A program made the translations under genes and the position numbers. Shown one piece after another: positions 1 to 9,900 of a stretch of DNA of 64,000 bases. Source of the stretch: an uncultured Prevotellaceae bacterium (lineage in GTDB: Bacteria > Bacteroidota > Bacteroidia > Bacteroidales > Muribaculaceae); the NCBI GenBank assembly GCA_900318205.1, contig ONJS01000004.1, positions 124,001 through 188,000 on the forward strand. The letters are read 5' to 3'. Under the pieces are notes generated by a model that was not told the DNA's origin, searched no databases, and worked only from the letters and a program-made list of their open reading frames with translations. The first letter of the stretch is position 1. Every line of letters begins with the position of its first letter.

Positions 1-858
1 AAAGGGTGCCAAGGCATCACGCAGCCTGGCCAGCCCCTCATCAATGGCGGTATTCACGCGCTTGACCGCCTCGTGCATCGTCTGCTTGAAGCGGCGTATC
101 TTGGAGAAATCGTTAGAGAAACGGCCCTGCTCATCCACCGTCCCCAGATAGGCTCGGATCTCGTCCATCCTGGTGCGGAAGAGCTCGCTATTGATCTGCT
201 TGGCGAACTTGTTCAAGCTGCCGCTGTCGTTGAAGAATCTCCAATCCTTCTTCTCGGCCTCGCCGCGTATCATGTGGCGCTGGTAATCCTTGACCCACTC
301 GTCGAGTTGGGTGGGTTTGGACTCGTTGCCCAACGACAGCAGGAAGTTGTGAACCGCCACCCTCACGGCATAGTCCTCATCAAGCTGGATGTCGTAGTTG
401 AAATCGCGGTCCAGCTCCCTTGCAAAGTTGCGCAGAATGGTCTGGAAAAACGAGTCGATGGTGCTCACGTTGAAGTTGCTGTAGTCAAACAGCAGCTCGT
501 TCAACGCCTGGCGAGCCAACATCCTCACCGATGCCTCGTCAAGCTGGGACTCCTGCATGAAATCCTTCAGGTAATTGCTCTTGACGCCAGGCTGCGACAA
601 GCGATACAGCTCGGCGACGATGCGTTGCTTCATCTCGTCGGTCGCCTTGTTGGTAAATGTGATGGCCAGCAAGTGACGGTGAGCATTGAGCGGGCGGCTG
701 TCGCCCGGCGCACGCCTCGGCACCAGGTGGTCACTGTCCTCACTCGTGGTGAACAACAGGTGCCTGATGTATTCCAGGGCGAGACGGTAGGTCTTGCCAG
801 AGCCAGCCGAAGCCTTTATCACCAGCAGGTTATGCCGATTGTGTTCGTTTTTCTCCAT
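1..858 (-). CDS. UvrD/RecB-like (AddA-type) ATP-dependent helicase-nuclease, N-terminal part
   Basis: Only the first 286 codons are present; the gene runs off the left edge of the window. Translation from the ATG at 858 gives MEKNEHNRHNLLVIKASAGSGKTY, with a Walker A loop (SAGSGKT) about 20 residues in, followed by the AITFTNKATDEMKQRI motif (superfamily 1 motif Ia). These are the hallmarks of UvrD-type helicases, and the helicase starting directly at the protein N-terminus with an ASAGSGKT loop is typical of the RecB/AddA subunits of recombination exonucleases. Expected role: unwinding and resecting double-strand breaks, usually with an AddB-type partner. The C-terminal nuclease domain would lie outside the window and cannot be checked. 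It starts 37 bp after the SUI1-family gene, on the same strand, so the two are probably co-transcribed. Family assignment is confident, the exact subunit name less so. Confidence 0.85.
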   Translation of the reverse strand, partial: MEKNEHNRHNLLVIKASAGSGKTYRLALEYIRHLLFTTSEDSDHLVPRRAPGDSRPLNAHRHLLAITFTNKATDEMKQRIVAELYRLSQPGVKSNYLKDFMQESQLDEASVRMLARQALNELLFDYSNFNVSTIDSFFQTILRNFARELDRDFNYDIQLDEDYAVRVAVHNFLLSLGNESKPTQLDEWVKDYQRHMIRGEAEKKDWRFFNDSGSLNKFAKQINSELFRTRMDEIRAYLGTVDEQGRFSNDFSKIRRFKQTMHEAVKRVNTAIDEGLARLRDALAPF

Positions 859-895
859 ATATGGTATGCCTTATTCTTTAAATCAAGTGGATGGA

Positions 896-1255
896 TCAGA
901 TGATGCGGGCCTTGAAGCCCATTGCCGTCAACTCGTCGAGCACGCGCTGGCGGAAGTCACCCTGTATCAAAATCTCACCGCCGCGGGCACTGCCGCCCAC
1001 GCCCAGCGAGCGCTTGAGACGTGATGCCACATCCTTGAGGGCAGCCTCATCACAAGTGAACCCTGTCACAATGGTTGCCTGCTTGCCACCGCGTCCCTTT
1101 TTCTCCAGCACGATGTCGAGACGGGTCTTGCCCTGCTGCTGCAAGGCATCGCCACGGTCCTCGGCCTGTGGCTGCTGTTCATCAGTCGGGTTATCTTCAG
1201 GGACGGGCATGTTGAACGCTTTGCCCAGCGCATCTTTCCAGTCGGTTGTGTTCAT
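896..1255 (-). CDS. SUI1/eIF1-family translation factor (YciH-like)
   Basis: A 119-residue protein ending in the SUI1 signature: a KKGRGGKQ basic stretch, then VTGF, then SLGVGGSARGGEILIQGD, and a C-terminal QRVLDELTAMGF helix. This matches bacterial YciH-type eIF1 homologues, which bind the small ribosomal subunit and can affect initiation fidelity. The N-terminal 45 residues are low-complexity and acidic, rich in E, D and Q. I start at the ATG at 1255 (MNTTDWKDA) because the only upstream in-frame initiator is a TTG with no other support. A Bacteroidetes-type -7 element on the minus strand (CAAAGGTA on the plus strand, 1314-1321) lies about 60 bp upstream. Probably the first gene of an operon with the downstream helicase. 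Confidence 0.85.
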   Translation of the reverse strand: MNTTDWKDALGKAFNMPVPEDNPTDEQQPQAEDRGDALQQQGKTRLDIVLEKKGRGGKQATIVTGFTCDEAALKDVASRLKRSLGVGGSARGGEILIQGDFRQRVLDELTAMGFKARII

Positions 1256-1416
1256 AGTCGTGTTTCTTGAAAAATTTTTAGGGAGCAATTAAACTTTCCT
1301 GTATCTCCCACATCAAAGGTACGAAATTTCCACGAGAAATGAACATTAAAACACAAAAAAACGACTCACGCCGAAGAAAAAACGGTAAAACATGCTACCA
1401 ATTAAAATAAAAGCAC

Positions 1417-1424
1417 TACTTTTG
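1417..1424 (+). promoter_or_regulatory. Bacteroidetes-type -7 element for ferredoxin
   Basis: TACTTTTG matches the TAnnTTTG -7 consensus of Bacteroidetes. It lies about 53 bp before the ferredoxin start. No clear TTTG is visible 19-21 nt upstream, so the -33 box is weak. Confidence 0.5.
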
Positions 1425-1477
1425 CCGTACTGTTTACTTTTACATTATTAATTAATTCACATTAAATTTATCGTACT

Positions 1478-1648
1478 ATGGCTTATGTAATTTCTGACAG
1501 CTGCGTGGCATGTGGAACTTGCCAGTCAGTATGCCCCGCCGACGCTATTAAGGAAGGCGACATCTATTCGATCGATCCCGACACCTGCCTCGACTGCGGC
1601 ACTTGCGCTGACGCTTGCCCCACTGGTGCAATCGCTCCTGGCGAATAA
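1478..1648 (+). CDS. 2[4Fe-4S] bacterial-type ferredoxin
   Basis: A 56-residue protein beginning MAYVISDSC and ending GAIAPGE. Two classic cluster-binding motifs are visible: CVACGTCQSVCP and CLDCGTCADACP. Each supplies three close cysteines plus a fourth before proline, as in clostridial-type ferredoxins that swap ligands between two [4Fe-4S] clusters. It should act as a soluble low-potential electron carrier for anaerobic metabolism, such as pyruvate:ferredoxin oxidoreductase or hydrogenase. It stands alone on the plus strand, between the minus-strand SUI1 gene and the minus-strand PorU-like gene, with its own promoter and a hairpin directly after it. The length is typical for the family. 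Confidence 0.95.
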   Translation: MAYVISDSCVACGTCQSVCPADAIKEGDIYSIDPDTCLDCGTCADACPTGAIAPGE

Positions 1649-1672
1649 TTAAAGAAACAACTAACAACAGTT

Positions 1673-1706
1673 GCGGCTGGTCCACTTGTGGATCAGCCGC
1701 GCTCTT
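1673..1706 (+). terminator. hairpin after ferredoxin
   Basis: GCGGCTG at 1673 pairs with CAGCCGC ending at 1700, extended by inner TCCAC/GTGGA pairing, about 25 bp after the ferredoxin stop. It is followed by a short T-containing stretch. Likely transcription terminator. Confidence 0.7.
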
Positions 1707-1744
1707 TGTATATATAGCCCCAATAGCGGTGGCATGAAACATCA

Positions 1745-1774
1745 CGCGGGAGCATCCATGAGGATGTTCCCGCG
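1745..1774 (-). terminator. hairpin after PorU-like gene
   Basis: GCGGGAGCATCC pairs with GGATGTTCCCGC across a 4-nt loop, with one G-T wobble. It lies about 40 bp beyond the stop of the minus-strand PorU-like gene and probably ends that transcript. Confidence 0.6.
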
Positions 1775-1812
1775 CGTTGCTTTATGGTCGATTACCCTCG
1801 ACGGGTATCGGA

Positions 1813-4800
1813 TTACTGGGCTGCGGTCTTGACGGGGTCAAGCACGATGAGCTTGTTGATGGGCGTGCCACCAAAGTTGATACCGTCGTTGTAGGTACCG
1901 AAGTAGCGGTACAATCCGGCAGGCACCTTGTTACCACTCATGTCCCTCATGTCCCAAGCAACGGGGAAGGCATCGGTGGTGGTCATCCATACCAGGTTAC
2001 CAGTAGCATCGGTCACGCGTACGATCACCTCAGGCTTGCTGGTCATCTCGGTCTCAAGATCAAAGTTAACCTCCTCGTTGACGTATGCGGGCAGCTTGTC
2101 GGCTACCAAGTCAACGGCACCAGTCTGTCCTACCATGAAGGTGATGGTGCGCTCGGCAACATTACCCAGCAAGTCATAGACGGTGTAGGTCAAAGTGTGC
2201 AGACCCTCGGCCATGTTGTTGAGGGGGAACTCAACATTGACGGTCTTACCATTGTCGCTGAGCGAAGCATAGCTGGTGATGTCCTGATAAGAGGGCTTGC
2301 CACCATCCATGATGAGCTTCATGCCATACTCCATCGAGTTCTCACGGACACAGATGGCCTGGTCATCGACGGCAGTGATATAGAGCATAGCGTTGGTGCC
2401 AACTACAGAGCCATAGGCAAAGCTGTTCTCATTATTGATATACATGCTGGTGATGACAGGATTCTGGGTATCGGTGATAGCCATGTTCTGGTCATAGGCA
2501 AGCATCTTGATCTTCTTGGTGAAACCGTTCACCATATAGTCGCTGTTGTCCTTGTGGGCATAAACGCGCAGCAGCACATCTTCGTTGGCAGCTCTGGGAT
2601 CCTGCGGAACAATGATCGAAGCGGTGAACACACCGTTTACAACGCGTCCCGTCACCTCGGCAAGCTTGTCGCGGTTGAAGTAGATCTTGCGTTCAACGTT
2701 CTCGCTATTGACAGCTTGAGTGATTGTGGTAAACAACTCTTCCTTGTCATAGAGCGTCATCGTTGCATTACCGTTGAAGGTGTTGTCAAGGTTACCCTCG
2801 GCATCGGTCACGTGAGCCGTTACCTCAAACTGCCTGAGCGGTCTGATCATAGCAACATCATCGGGATCATTCATGTCGGCACCATTCACCTCCATGAGTT
2901 TGAAGCGTGAGATGGGATAGTTGACCTTCATAGCGGGGTCACCCAGCAGGAAGAACGACAGCTTATTGGTATTGGCGCTGGTAAAGCTGGTCTTGGTCTT
3001 GATATAGGCTTCGCCCAGGGTCGGCATATAGCCATTGGCATCATAGCTGAAGAGCGCGTTGATGAAGTTAGTGTTCAACTTGTCGTTGTCGGTAGCATAT
3101 ACCATACGCGAGCTGGCGAGCAGTGCGATAGCACCACCGTCACGCTTGTGGAACATGAGCTCGGCAATACCGCGGCTGTTGTTGTCATAGTGGGCAACGT
3201 CGCAGCAGCAGGTGGACATGATGGGCCAGTGGCTGTAATTGGTGCTGGCAACGTCGGCGGTGATCCACAGCTTGTTGTGCTTGGTGAAGCTGATGGGACC
3301 AGCGTGGCCTACATAGGTAGCAAAGTACAAGCCATTCTTGTGGAGGTTGCTCCACAACTGCTTGGCCTCGGTAGCGGTCTTACGAGCCACCTCGATATTC
3401 TCCTCAATGGTAGAACGTGAATACTGGCTGTCGTGAACCGTTGATACGTGCATACCGGTATTCAGCTCGTCTTGAATCATGTTCTTATAACCTTCGCCCT
3501 GGAACATGTACTGTCCCTTATCAGGGCTGTCACTGGCTACCATGGCATTGTTGCGCCATACACCGTAGTCGGGGTTAGCATAGTATTCTATCAGCTTGTC
3601 CACGTCGTTCTTGGCCTCTTCCAGGTCACCACAGGTGATGCGGCCGACGCCAATCCTGAGCTTCTCGGAGGCAACATTGGAACCCGAGTTGTCATCCATA
3701 AATCCGAAGAAGTCATCGGAGGTATAGGAGAAGTCCTCATAGTTACTGTTGTCGCTCTGATAGGTCAGCAGGGCACTGGGATGCTCACCCATCATCTCCC
3801 TGTTATCAAACGTACCAGTACCGAAGATCAGCAGGTTCTTGAACTTGTTTTTGTCGCGGTCATACAGCATTTTGCACAACAAGCGATAGGCCATACCGTC
3901 ACGCGTACCACTGGAGAACTCGTTGAAGATCTTGTCCTGGTCAACGACGGCAACACTCAGGCCATCGACAGCAGCGTGCAGGTCGGCAATGCGCTGGGCC
4001 TGCTCATGATATACCTTGTCGGTGATGATGAGCATGTCGGGAACTGCCATACCGTGCAGGTTCTGGTTCTCGATATCCTCAAAAGCCGAAATCTTCTTCA
4101 GCGTCTTGCTGGGGTCAAAGGCGATGTACATCGAGACCGAAGCATTGGTCGAGTAGAAGCAAAGGCCTTGACCGCTCTCATCGTTATAGTTGGAAGTGGT
4201 CACCTCCTGGGGATTGGTCGGAGTGTTGATGTACCACACCACGGTGTTGGGCGAGGCATTGGGAAGCATGAAGCGCTCGTTACCACGGGTAGCGGCATAA
4301 CCCATCAGCGTCTGGTTGAAATTATCCTCGCGCAGGATATTCTCGTGCTTATAAGTGATGATGAAATAGTCCAGACGAGCCAGGGTGATTTCAGGATTAT
4401 CGGCGCTGAAACGCAAGTAAGGCTCAAACTGACCATGCTCGGCAGGGTTGGTCAATTTCAAGCGGCCGAAGGGGGTAGCGAAATTGTAGTGCACCATGTA
4501 GCTCGACGGCTTGTAGATGCGCGACATCGACAACGAGTAGTTGGTCGTATCGGTAACACCGCCACTGTGAATGATAGCGTTGGCAAACGAAGTAATCGAA
4601 ACGCTGGCACCGATGGCCGTTTGCAGAACGATTGTGCTGTCGCTGATGTTAGGCAGGAAATAATCGACACGCAGGTTGCCGTCGGTGAAGTCCTCACCCA
4701 GCATCTCCTTACCCGAACTACCGATCGAGGTCATTTCCTTCTCATGATAGAAATAGCCCAAACTCCACGGTGTGTCAATATAGGTGTTCACTGTCACCGT

Positions 4801-5265
4801 TGACTTCTTGGACGGACGCAGGTCACCCTCGTTGTTCTCGGTCAGGAAATAACATCCCACCTGGGAATAAGGGTTGAACGTACGTATCATGTGGGGCGTC
4901 GTGTTGTAATCCTGGATGCCGAAACCGATGGGGCCAACACCATAGAAACAAATCTTGTTGTTGGTACGCAAGATGGGCACACGGTTCAAATCATCAGGAG
5001 CATTGCCATTGAGCACCTCACTGATCTTGGCGCCACCTGAGCCATAAAGAATGACCTTGGAAGGATCATTGAAGCCCATTGCCCGAAGCTCGTCATAAGT
5101 GATTTCATACATTCCATTCTCGGGAATGGAGATTTTCACCCATTTGCCAGAGGCAAGCTTCGATGTCGTCGCATAATTGTTCACATTGAACGCGTTGGCA
5201 AAACTGGCGAAGAATAAGGCCAGCACTGCCACACATGCAAATTGAAGTTTTGTCACTTTGCTCAT
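1813..5265 (-). CDS. PorU-type C25 (gingipain-like) cysteine protease, type IX secretion sortase paralogue
   Basis: A 1150-residue secreted protein. Residues 1-25 are a signal peptide (LALFFASFANAF), followed by the PorU-style N-terminus TSKLASGKWVKI. The C25 peptidase domain runs from about residue 420 (PDMLIITDKVYHEQA) to about 760, with the catalytic His in YVGHAGP (about residue 652) and a Cys in the STCCCDVAHYDN loop (about 684). The C-terminus has Ig-like and FlgD-like segments ending in PAGLYRYFGTYNDG. In type IX secretion, PorU on the cell surface removes the C-terminal signal of cargo proteins and attaches them to lipopolysaccharide. A second PorU-like gene of similar length lies 1.7 kb upstream on the same strand, so one may have a different substrate. 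The CCC cluster at the active site is unusual compared with the TCEYTRFDN of the paralogue. The gene follows the FAH-family gene by 71 bp. Confidence 0.85.
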   Translation of the reverse strand: MSKVTKLQFACVAVLALFFASFANAFNVNNYATTSKLASGKWVKISIPENGMYEITYDELRAMGFNDPSKVILYGSGGAKISEVLNGNAPDDLNRVPILRTNNKICFYGVGPIGFGIQDYNTTPHMIRTFNPYSQVGCYFLTENNEGDLRPSKKSTVTVNTYIDTPWSLGYFYHEKEMTSIGSSGKEMLGEDFTDGNLRVDYFLPNISDSTIVLQTAIGASVSITSFANAIIHSGGVTDTTNYSLSMSRIYKPSSYMVHYNFATPFGRLKLTNPAEHGQFEPYLRFSADNPEITLARLDYFIITYKHENILREDNFNQTLMGYAATRGNERFMLPNASPNTVVWYINTPTNPQEVTTSNYNDESGQGLCFYSTNASVSMYIAFDPSKTLKKISAFEDIENQNLHGMAVPDMLIITDKVYHEQAQRIADLHAAVDGLSVAVVDQDKIFNEFSSGTRDGMAYRLLCKMLYDRDKNKFKNLLIFGTGTFDNREMMGEHPSALLTYQSDNSNYEDFSYTSDDFFGFMDDNSGSNVASEKLRIGVGRITCGDLEEAKNDVDKLIEYYANPDYGVWRNNAMVASDSPDKGQYMFQGEGYKNMIQDELNTGMHVSTVHDSQYSRSTIEENIEVARKTATEAKQLWSNLHKNGLYFATYVGHAGPISFTKHNKLWITADVASTNYSHWPIMSTCCCDVAHYDNNSRGIAELMFHKRDGGAIALLASSRMVYATDNDKLNTNFINALFSYDANGYMPTLGEAYIKTKTSFTSANTNKLSFFLLGDPAMKVNYPISRFKLMEVNGADMNDPDDVAMIRPLRQFEVTAHVTDAEGNLDNTFNGNATMTLYDKEELFTTITQAVNSENVERKIYFNRDKLAEVTGRVVNGVFTASIIVPQDPRAANEDVLLRVYAHKDNSDYMVNGFTKKIKMLAYDQNMAITDTQNPVITSMYINNENSFAYGSVVGTNAMLYITAVDDQAICVRENSMEYGMKLIMDGGKPSYQDITSYASLSDNGKTVNVEFPLNNMAEGLHTLTYTVYDLLGNVAERTITFMVGQTGAVDLVADKLPAYVNEEVNFDLETEMTSKPEVIVRVTDATGNLVWMTTTDAFPVAWDMRDMSGNKVPAGLYRYFGTYNDGINFGGTPINKLIVLDPVKTAAQ

Positions 5266-5336
5266 ATTTTATGTTCTTGGTTATATTTCGTATTTTAACC
5301 TAAATTGTCATTCTTTTATCATCAGTGGCCACAGTG

Positions 5337-5912
5337 TCACCGCCTCACTTTCACGTCGAGCACCTGAACGTCGCCAATGGCCGCCGTCAAGTGCATACCG
5401 GGTGCCAGGGTAAATCCTGGGGCCGTGTCGCCAGTGAACAGCATGTCGCCCATCTTGATGCTGCAACGGGTGCTTGCGCCAGCCATCACTTCATCAAGCG
5501 GCCACGTCATGTCGGCAAGGCAGGAACGGGATATCACCGTATCATCCACCTTGACCTCCACGACAGCGTGCAACGGGTCTTCAATGCCCGATGCAGTGAC
5601 CCAATCACCCACGATCGCTGCGCCGTCAAATGCCCTGTCAAGGGCTTCCAGCCGCGGGTCATCGCCCTGGCAAGCCTTGACATTAAAGCCCGCCGTGAGA
5701 GCGTCCCAATAGCGATGGGCAAACTTGGGCGCGATGCACTTTCCCAACCGGCCCATGCGCACCACAATGGATGGTGCTGCCATGAAGCCGCTTGCAAAGT
5801 CATGGATGAAGAGCGGCCTGCCGGTGTACAGTACCGATGAGTCTGCCATGAGATAACTCCCGGTGGCGTCGCCCGTGGTATTGTAGTTTCCTGTTATGCC
5901 GATGACCTTCAT
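5337..5912 (-). CDS. fumarylacetoacetate hydrolase (FAH)-family protein, short
   Basis: A 191-residue cytoplasmic protein beginning MKVIGITGNYN. Recognisable FAH-family pieces are RPLFIHDFASGFMAAPSIVVRMGRLGKCI near the N-terminus, YWDALTAGFNVKA (the family's A-x-G-x-D/N region), and the C-terminal MLFTGDTAPGFTLAPGMHLTAAIG, which corresponds to the usual 'GDxIxxGTPxGV' turn. FAH-superfamily enzymes hydrolyse or hydrate 2-keto-acid compounds using a divalent metal. The protein is shorter than typical members (200-290 residues) and metal ligands cannot be assigned with certainty. It lies 35 bp downstream of Rex and upstream of the PorU-like gene, so it is likely in a Rex operon. Substrate unknown. 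Confidence 0.7.
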   Translation of the reverse strand: MKVIGITGNYNTTGDATGSYLMADSSVLYTGRPLFIHDFASGFMAAPSIVVRMGRLGKCIAPKFAHRYWDALTAGFNVKACQGDDPRLEALDRAFDGAAIVGDWVTASGIEDPLHAVVEVKVDDTVISRSCLADMTWPLDEVMAGASTRCSIKMGDMLFTGDTAPGFTLAPGMHLTAAIGDVQVLDVKVRR

Positions 5913-5947
5913 CTTGCGTCAGCGTGTCGTTGGTGCAGGCAGGGATG

Positions 5948-6616
5948 TCAATCCTGCCGGTTTTCACTGTTTGATTTATGCATCCGATTATAGATGATGG
6001 CCAAGTGGGCATAGATCGAGGTGTTGGCAATCACCACATCCTCGGGGGCCTTGATGCGGTAAGGCGTGAAGTTCCACAACGCCGTAACGCCACTGGCAAT
6101 TGCCAGGTCAGCGGTCTCTTGGGCCCGCTCGACAGGCACTGTCAAGATGGCGATTGACGCATGGTGCTCACTCATCCATGAGGGCATCTCGTTGATGTCA
6201 AGCACGGGCAGACCGCCCAGGTGCTTGCCGATGACCTCGCTGCGCACGTCAAAACCAGCCACGATGTTCAGGCCGTAGTTTTCCAGACCGCGGTCCTGCA
6301 TCAGCGCAGTTCCCAGGCTACCGGTACCGATGACCACTGCATCATGCTTGCGGTTGAAGCCCAGGAAATTCTCAAGCTCCATCAGCAGGCTACGCACCTC
6401 ATAGCCAATGCGCGTCTTGCCACGAATATTGAGAAAAGACAAGTCCTTGGCAATCTGGGACGACTGTACATTCAACTCCTTGGAAATCTGAGTCGATGAC
6501 ACATACTCGACATGAAGGTTGTCAAGCATACGCACATAGGACAGATACCAGGGCAGACGACGTATTGTCGGCTCAGGCAGAATCATCTGTTGCTCATTAT
6601 TCTTGGTCATGCTCAT
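5948..6616 (-). CDS. rex: redox-sensing transcriptional repressor Rex
   Basis: About 222 residues. The N-terminal winged helix is visible as PEPTIRRLPWYLSYVRML, then STQISKELNVQSSQIAKDLSFL and RGKTRIGYEV. The C-terminal Rossmann domain has the nucleotide-binding motif VVIGTGSLGTAL followed by IVAGFDVR. The tail LWNFTPYRIKAPEDVVI with NTSIYAHLAII is the domain-swapped helix region of Rex. Rex senses the NADH/NAD+ ratio and represses fermentation and respiratory genes when NADH is low. I start at the ATG at 6616; a further ATG at 6610 is also possible, and the only longer frame would use TTG. A promoter lies just upstream (6640-6673). In Bacteroidetes, Rex commonly heads a short operon. The assignment is strong. 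Confidence 0.93.
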   Translation of the reverse strand: MSMTKNNEQQMILPEPTIRRLPWYLSYVRMLDNLHVEYVSSTQISKELNVQSSQIAKDLSFLNIRGKTRIGYEVRSLLMELENFLGFNRKHDAVVIGTGSLGTALMQDRGLENYGLNIVAGFDVRSEVIGKHLGGLPVLDINEMPSWMSEHHASIAILTVPVERAQETADLAIASGVTALWNFTPYRIKAPEDVVIANTSIYAHLAIIYNRMHKSNSENRQD

Positions 6617-6639
6617 CGTATAATGATACAATTAACCGA

Positions 6640-6673
6640 CAAATTTACCGCTATTTTTTGAACATCAAGCAAA
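6640..6673 (-). promoter_or_regulatory. promoter of rex operon
   Basis: On the minus strand the -7 element is TAAATTTG (plus 6640-6647) and a TTTG -33 box is at plus 6670-6673, with 22 nt between them; a CAAG at 6666-6669 would give 18. Fits the Bacteroidetes consensus with slightly wide spacing. Confidence 0.6.
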
Positions 6674-6903
6674 CTACACATTATTTTATGGAAAAAAGGC
6701 AGTGTTTTTAACAAATGTTATAGCTTTAACCACTCAAAGTCAGCCAACAGCGAAAAGGAGTAACCTATACGGCCAGCCAAAACAGCCAAGCCCCTAAGGC
6801 GCTACATGATAACACTTTACACATAATTGAGAAGAGCCTCATGCCGTAAAAGCATAACCCTCCACGAGTGAAGAGGTCTAACCAATCGGCTGACAGCCTT
6901 TTA
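6674..6903. other. non-coding spacer between rex and porU
   Basis: Upstream of the rex promoter and beyond the end of the neighbouring minus-strand porU. I see no supported gene; short frames here lack start context. The right end runs into the heptamer array at 6904. Confidence 0.5.
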
Positions 6904-6966
6904 GAGTTAAAAGCGAGGAGTCAAGAGATGAACTCCCAACTCCTCGCTTTTAACTCTATAACTCAA
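6904..6966. repeat. heptamer array forming a long hairpin at the porU stop
   Basis: Nine consecutive 7-bp units: gagttaa, aagcgag, gagtcaa, gagatga, then actccca, actcctc, gctttta, actctat, aactcaa. The first purine-rich half is the reverse complement of the second: GAGTTAAAAGCGAGGAGT pairs perfectly with ACTCCTCGCTTTTAACTC over 18 bp. It ends 3 bp before the stop codon of porU at 6970, so it may also act as its terminator. Same architecture as the array at 16347-16409. Confidence 0.8.
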
Positions 6967-6969
6967 GTA

Positions 6970-9900
6970 TCATTGACCCGCTACAGCGAGTTTCTTGGCC
7001 TTGGTGGCCTCCTTGATACCGTCGGTCGTGATGGTAGCACGATAGATGTAGATGCCGCGCGGCACGCGACGACCGCCGCTGTCGGTGAGATCCCAAGTGA
7101 CGGGTGTCGATGTGTACATGTCGCTGCGACCTGACTGGGTTGTGCTCCATACCATGCGTCCCATCAGATCATAGACCTCGATGGTGACACTCACCACGGC
7201 GTCAGGACGGTTATGCTTGACAAAGAATGACGTCTCGACGCTGGCAGGGTTGGCTGCACAATAGACATCGGCTATCTCGGGAGCGAGACCATTGATAACA
7301 TTGAAGGTGATGGTCTTCTCGCCCACGTTGTTATACACGTCCCACACACGCAGGCGCAACGAGTGCAAACCTGGAGTCAGGTCACTCAACTGGTAGCTGA
7401 TACTGCCCAGTGTACCCTTATCGGCAAACAATGGCGTGTAGTAGCTCACCAGGTCGTTGAAGGTAGTCGTTCCGTCCAGGGTCAACGTGATGGAGTGTCC
7501 GATACCTGACGACGAGAAGTTCACACCGCTCTCGTCAGAGACAGTCGCCAGCAGCAGGGGCGATTCATTGACGTCACTGCCGTCGATAAAGCTGTACTCG
7601 TTCAATCCCATGTTGATGATATCAGGTCCTTCGGTATCGTCCACTTCCTCGTCGTCATAACCAAAGATGATGAAATCGCTGTTTGAGCCCTTGGCCTCGA
7701 GGGTGTCACGGCTGTCACAGGCATACAGGTTAATCATCGACGGGTTACCAAAGTCGTTGCTCACCTCGCTGGGGATGATGACGCGTACCGTGAAGCGGCC
7801 GTCCACGACAGTATCCACATTGATGGCAAGGCGGTTGGCGCGCTCGGTATATACAAAGGGCACACCCTTCATGTCACCATAGCCATGGGTCTTCACCGTA
7901 TCCTCGGGGGCAAACAGGGTAGAAACCACCGTACCGTTGAAGTTGGTGGCCAACTCACCCTTCATGTCCACAATCTTGCCGGTGAACTCCACCGGTTCAC
8001 GCGCCTGGAATACGGGCAGATTGTCATGGTCAACAGGCTCACCGTTGATGGTCTCGACCTGAGCAGTATAGGGCGCCCATGCCAGTCGCATGGCGGGATC
8101 GCCAAAGCAGATGAAACGGCGGGCGTTATCCAGCACACCATAATTACTGTTTTTAGCAAGGCGCAGAATATCACCTATGCGGCGCGCTTTACCTTTATCA
8201 TCGGGTGAGAAGACATAGCGACCGATGGCATTGGACATCACTGCATTCTGAGTGATGAAGGCCACACGGGCAGGACAGATAACCGCCACGGCACCTCCGT
8301 TGGCGTTCAGGAAGATACGCTCACCACCCGACAGGACAGAGTTGTCAAAGCGGGTGTACTCACAAGTAGCGGCATACAGCACCGGCAGATGGCGGTAAAA
8401 GAGTTGTGTCTCCACATCGGAACGCATCATCAGGGCCTCGCCAGTCCAGTTCTGGGTACTGGCATGTCCGATGTAGTTCCACCACAAGGCGCCCTCCTTG
8501 AGCGTGGTGAACATCTTGGTGCGGGCATCGGGATAGGTGCGGGCACCACCATTGCTCACCGCATTGAAGGCATCGATATAAACATGACTGTAAACCATGT
8601 CGCCTCCACCATTGTCGGTCATGATTTTCTCCATATTGCGGGACTGGTTCATGTGCTCGCCGCCGTTCTCATCATCAGCTACCAGAAGCACCTGATTGCG
8701 CCATGCGCCATAAGCGGGTTTAGTCACATAATTCACCAGTTTGTTGACCACCGTGCGGGCCTCGCTTACGCTCTTGACAATCATACGGCCCACAGAGATA
8801 TTCATGATCTCGGTATCATCTATGCCAGTTTCATCTTCCAGGATGCCGAAGTAGTCATCGGTAGTGATGGAATTCTGATCATCATCGCCGTCAGGACTTT
8901 CCCAGGTGAGCAGGCGAGGATAGTTCAAGGCGTTGGCATCGGTGCCGACCAAGCGGTTATCATAACTACCACAACCCAACAGCAACAGGTAGCCAAGTTT
9001 GTGGCCGTCATCACTCACGCCACGGTCATAGAACATCTTGCACAGGCGGCGATAGGCCATCGCATCCTGGGTGCCGCTGGAAAACTCGTTGAATACCTTC
9101 TCGTGATCCAGCACGAGTACACGGAAGCCGTCATACTTCTCATGCAGATCTGCGACACGTTGTGCCTGATCCAGATAGGCGCTGGGCGCCAGAATAATCA
9201 TGTCAGGAGTGAGCTCACCGTGTATGTCCTGGTTGGACACATCGTTGACGTATTCGGGACGGGGGAAGGTACCAGACTCGTCAAAGGCGACAAACTCCTG
9301 GCGGCCGGTATGGATGGGGCTGAATGTGGCGGTGCCATCGGCAACGACAGCATTCATCTCCATCAAGGCAAAAGGCTTGGTCACATCCCACACATGGGTA
9401 GCGTTGCCACAGCCCGTCAAACGATAGCTCTTGCTGGGACTGCCCTCTCTGAGGCCGAAGACCAGTTTGCCACTCCTGAGCGCCAACTGACGCTCATAAT
9501 TGATGGTGATATAGTCCAGTCGCGCCAGTTTCACTGTACCTGGGCAAGAGAACTCCAGCGTATAGTTCAGGTCGGTTGTGCCGTCAAGGGCAAAGGTCTT
9601 GAGTGACCCTGCAGCGTTCAACTGGTAGTGGCAATGAGAGGATGAAGGGGTGGATATTTCATCTGCACCGCTCACAACCGGTAAAACGTTGTTATTATAG
9701 CTATGAGAGATGGTACCAAAGGCGTCGGGCAGATTGGCACCAAATACGGTAAAGGCTTTCACCTCGCTACCGCTCACCAGTCCGTCAAGACTGAACTTGA
9801 AGGTCTGGCGCTTGGTGCTCTTGAAATCCTCGCCCAGGAACCTACGGCCCGTCTCGCCAGGATTGATGATTTCCTGCTCATGGTAGAGACGCTCGGTATA

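Noticed and set aside
1777-4803. Long plus-strand frames (377 and 451 codons) over the PorU-like gene
   Set aside because: Antisense shadows of a clear 1150-residue secreted protease; no start context or domain of their own.
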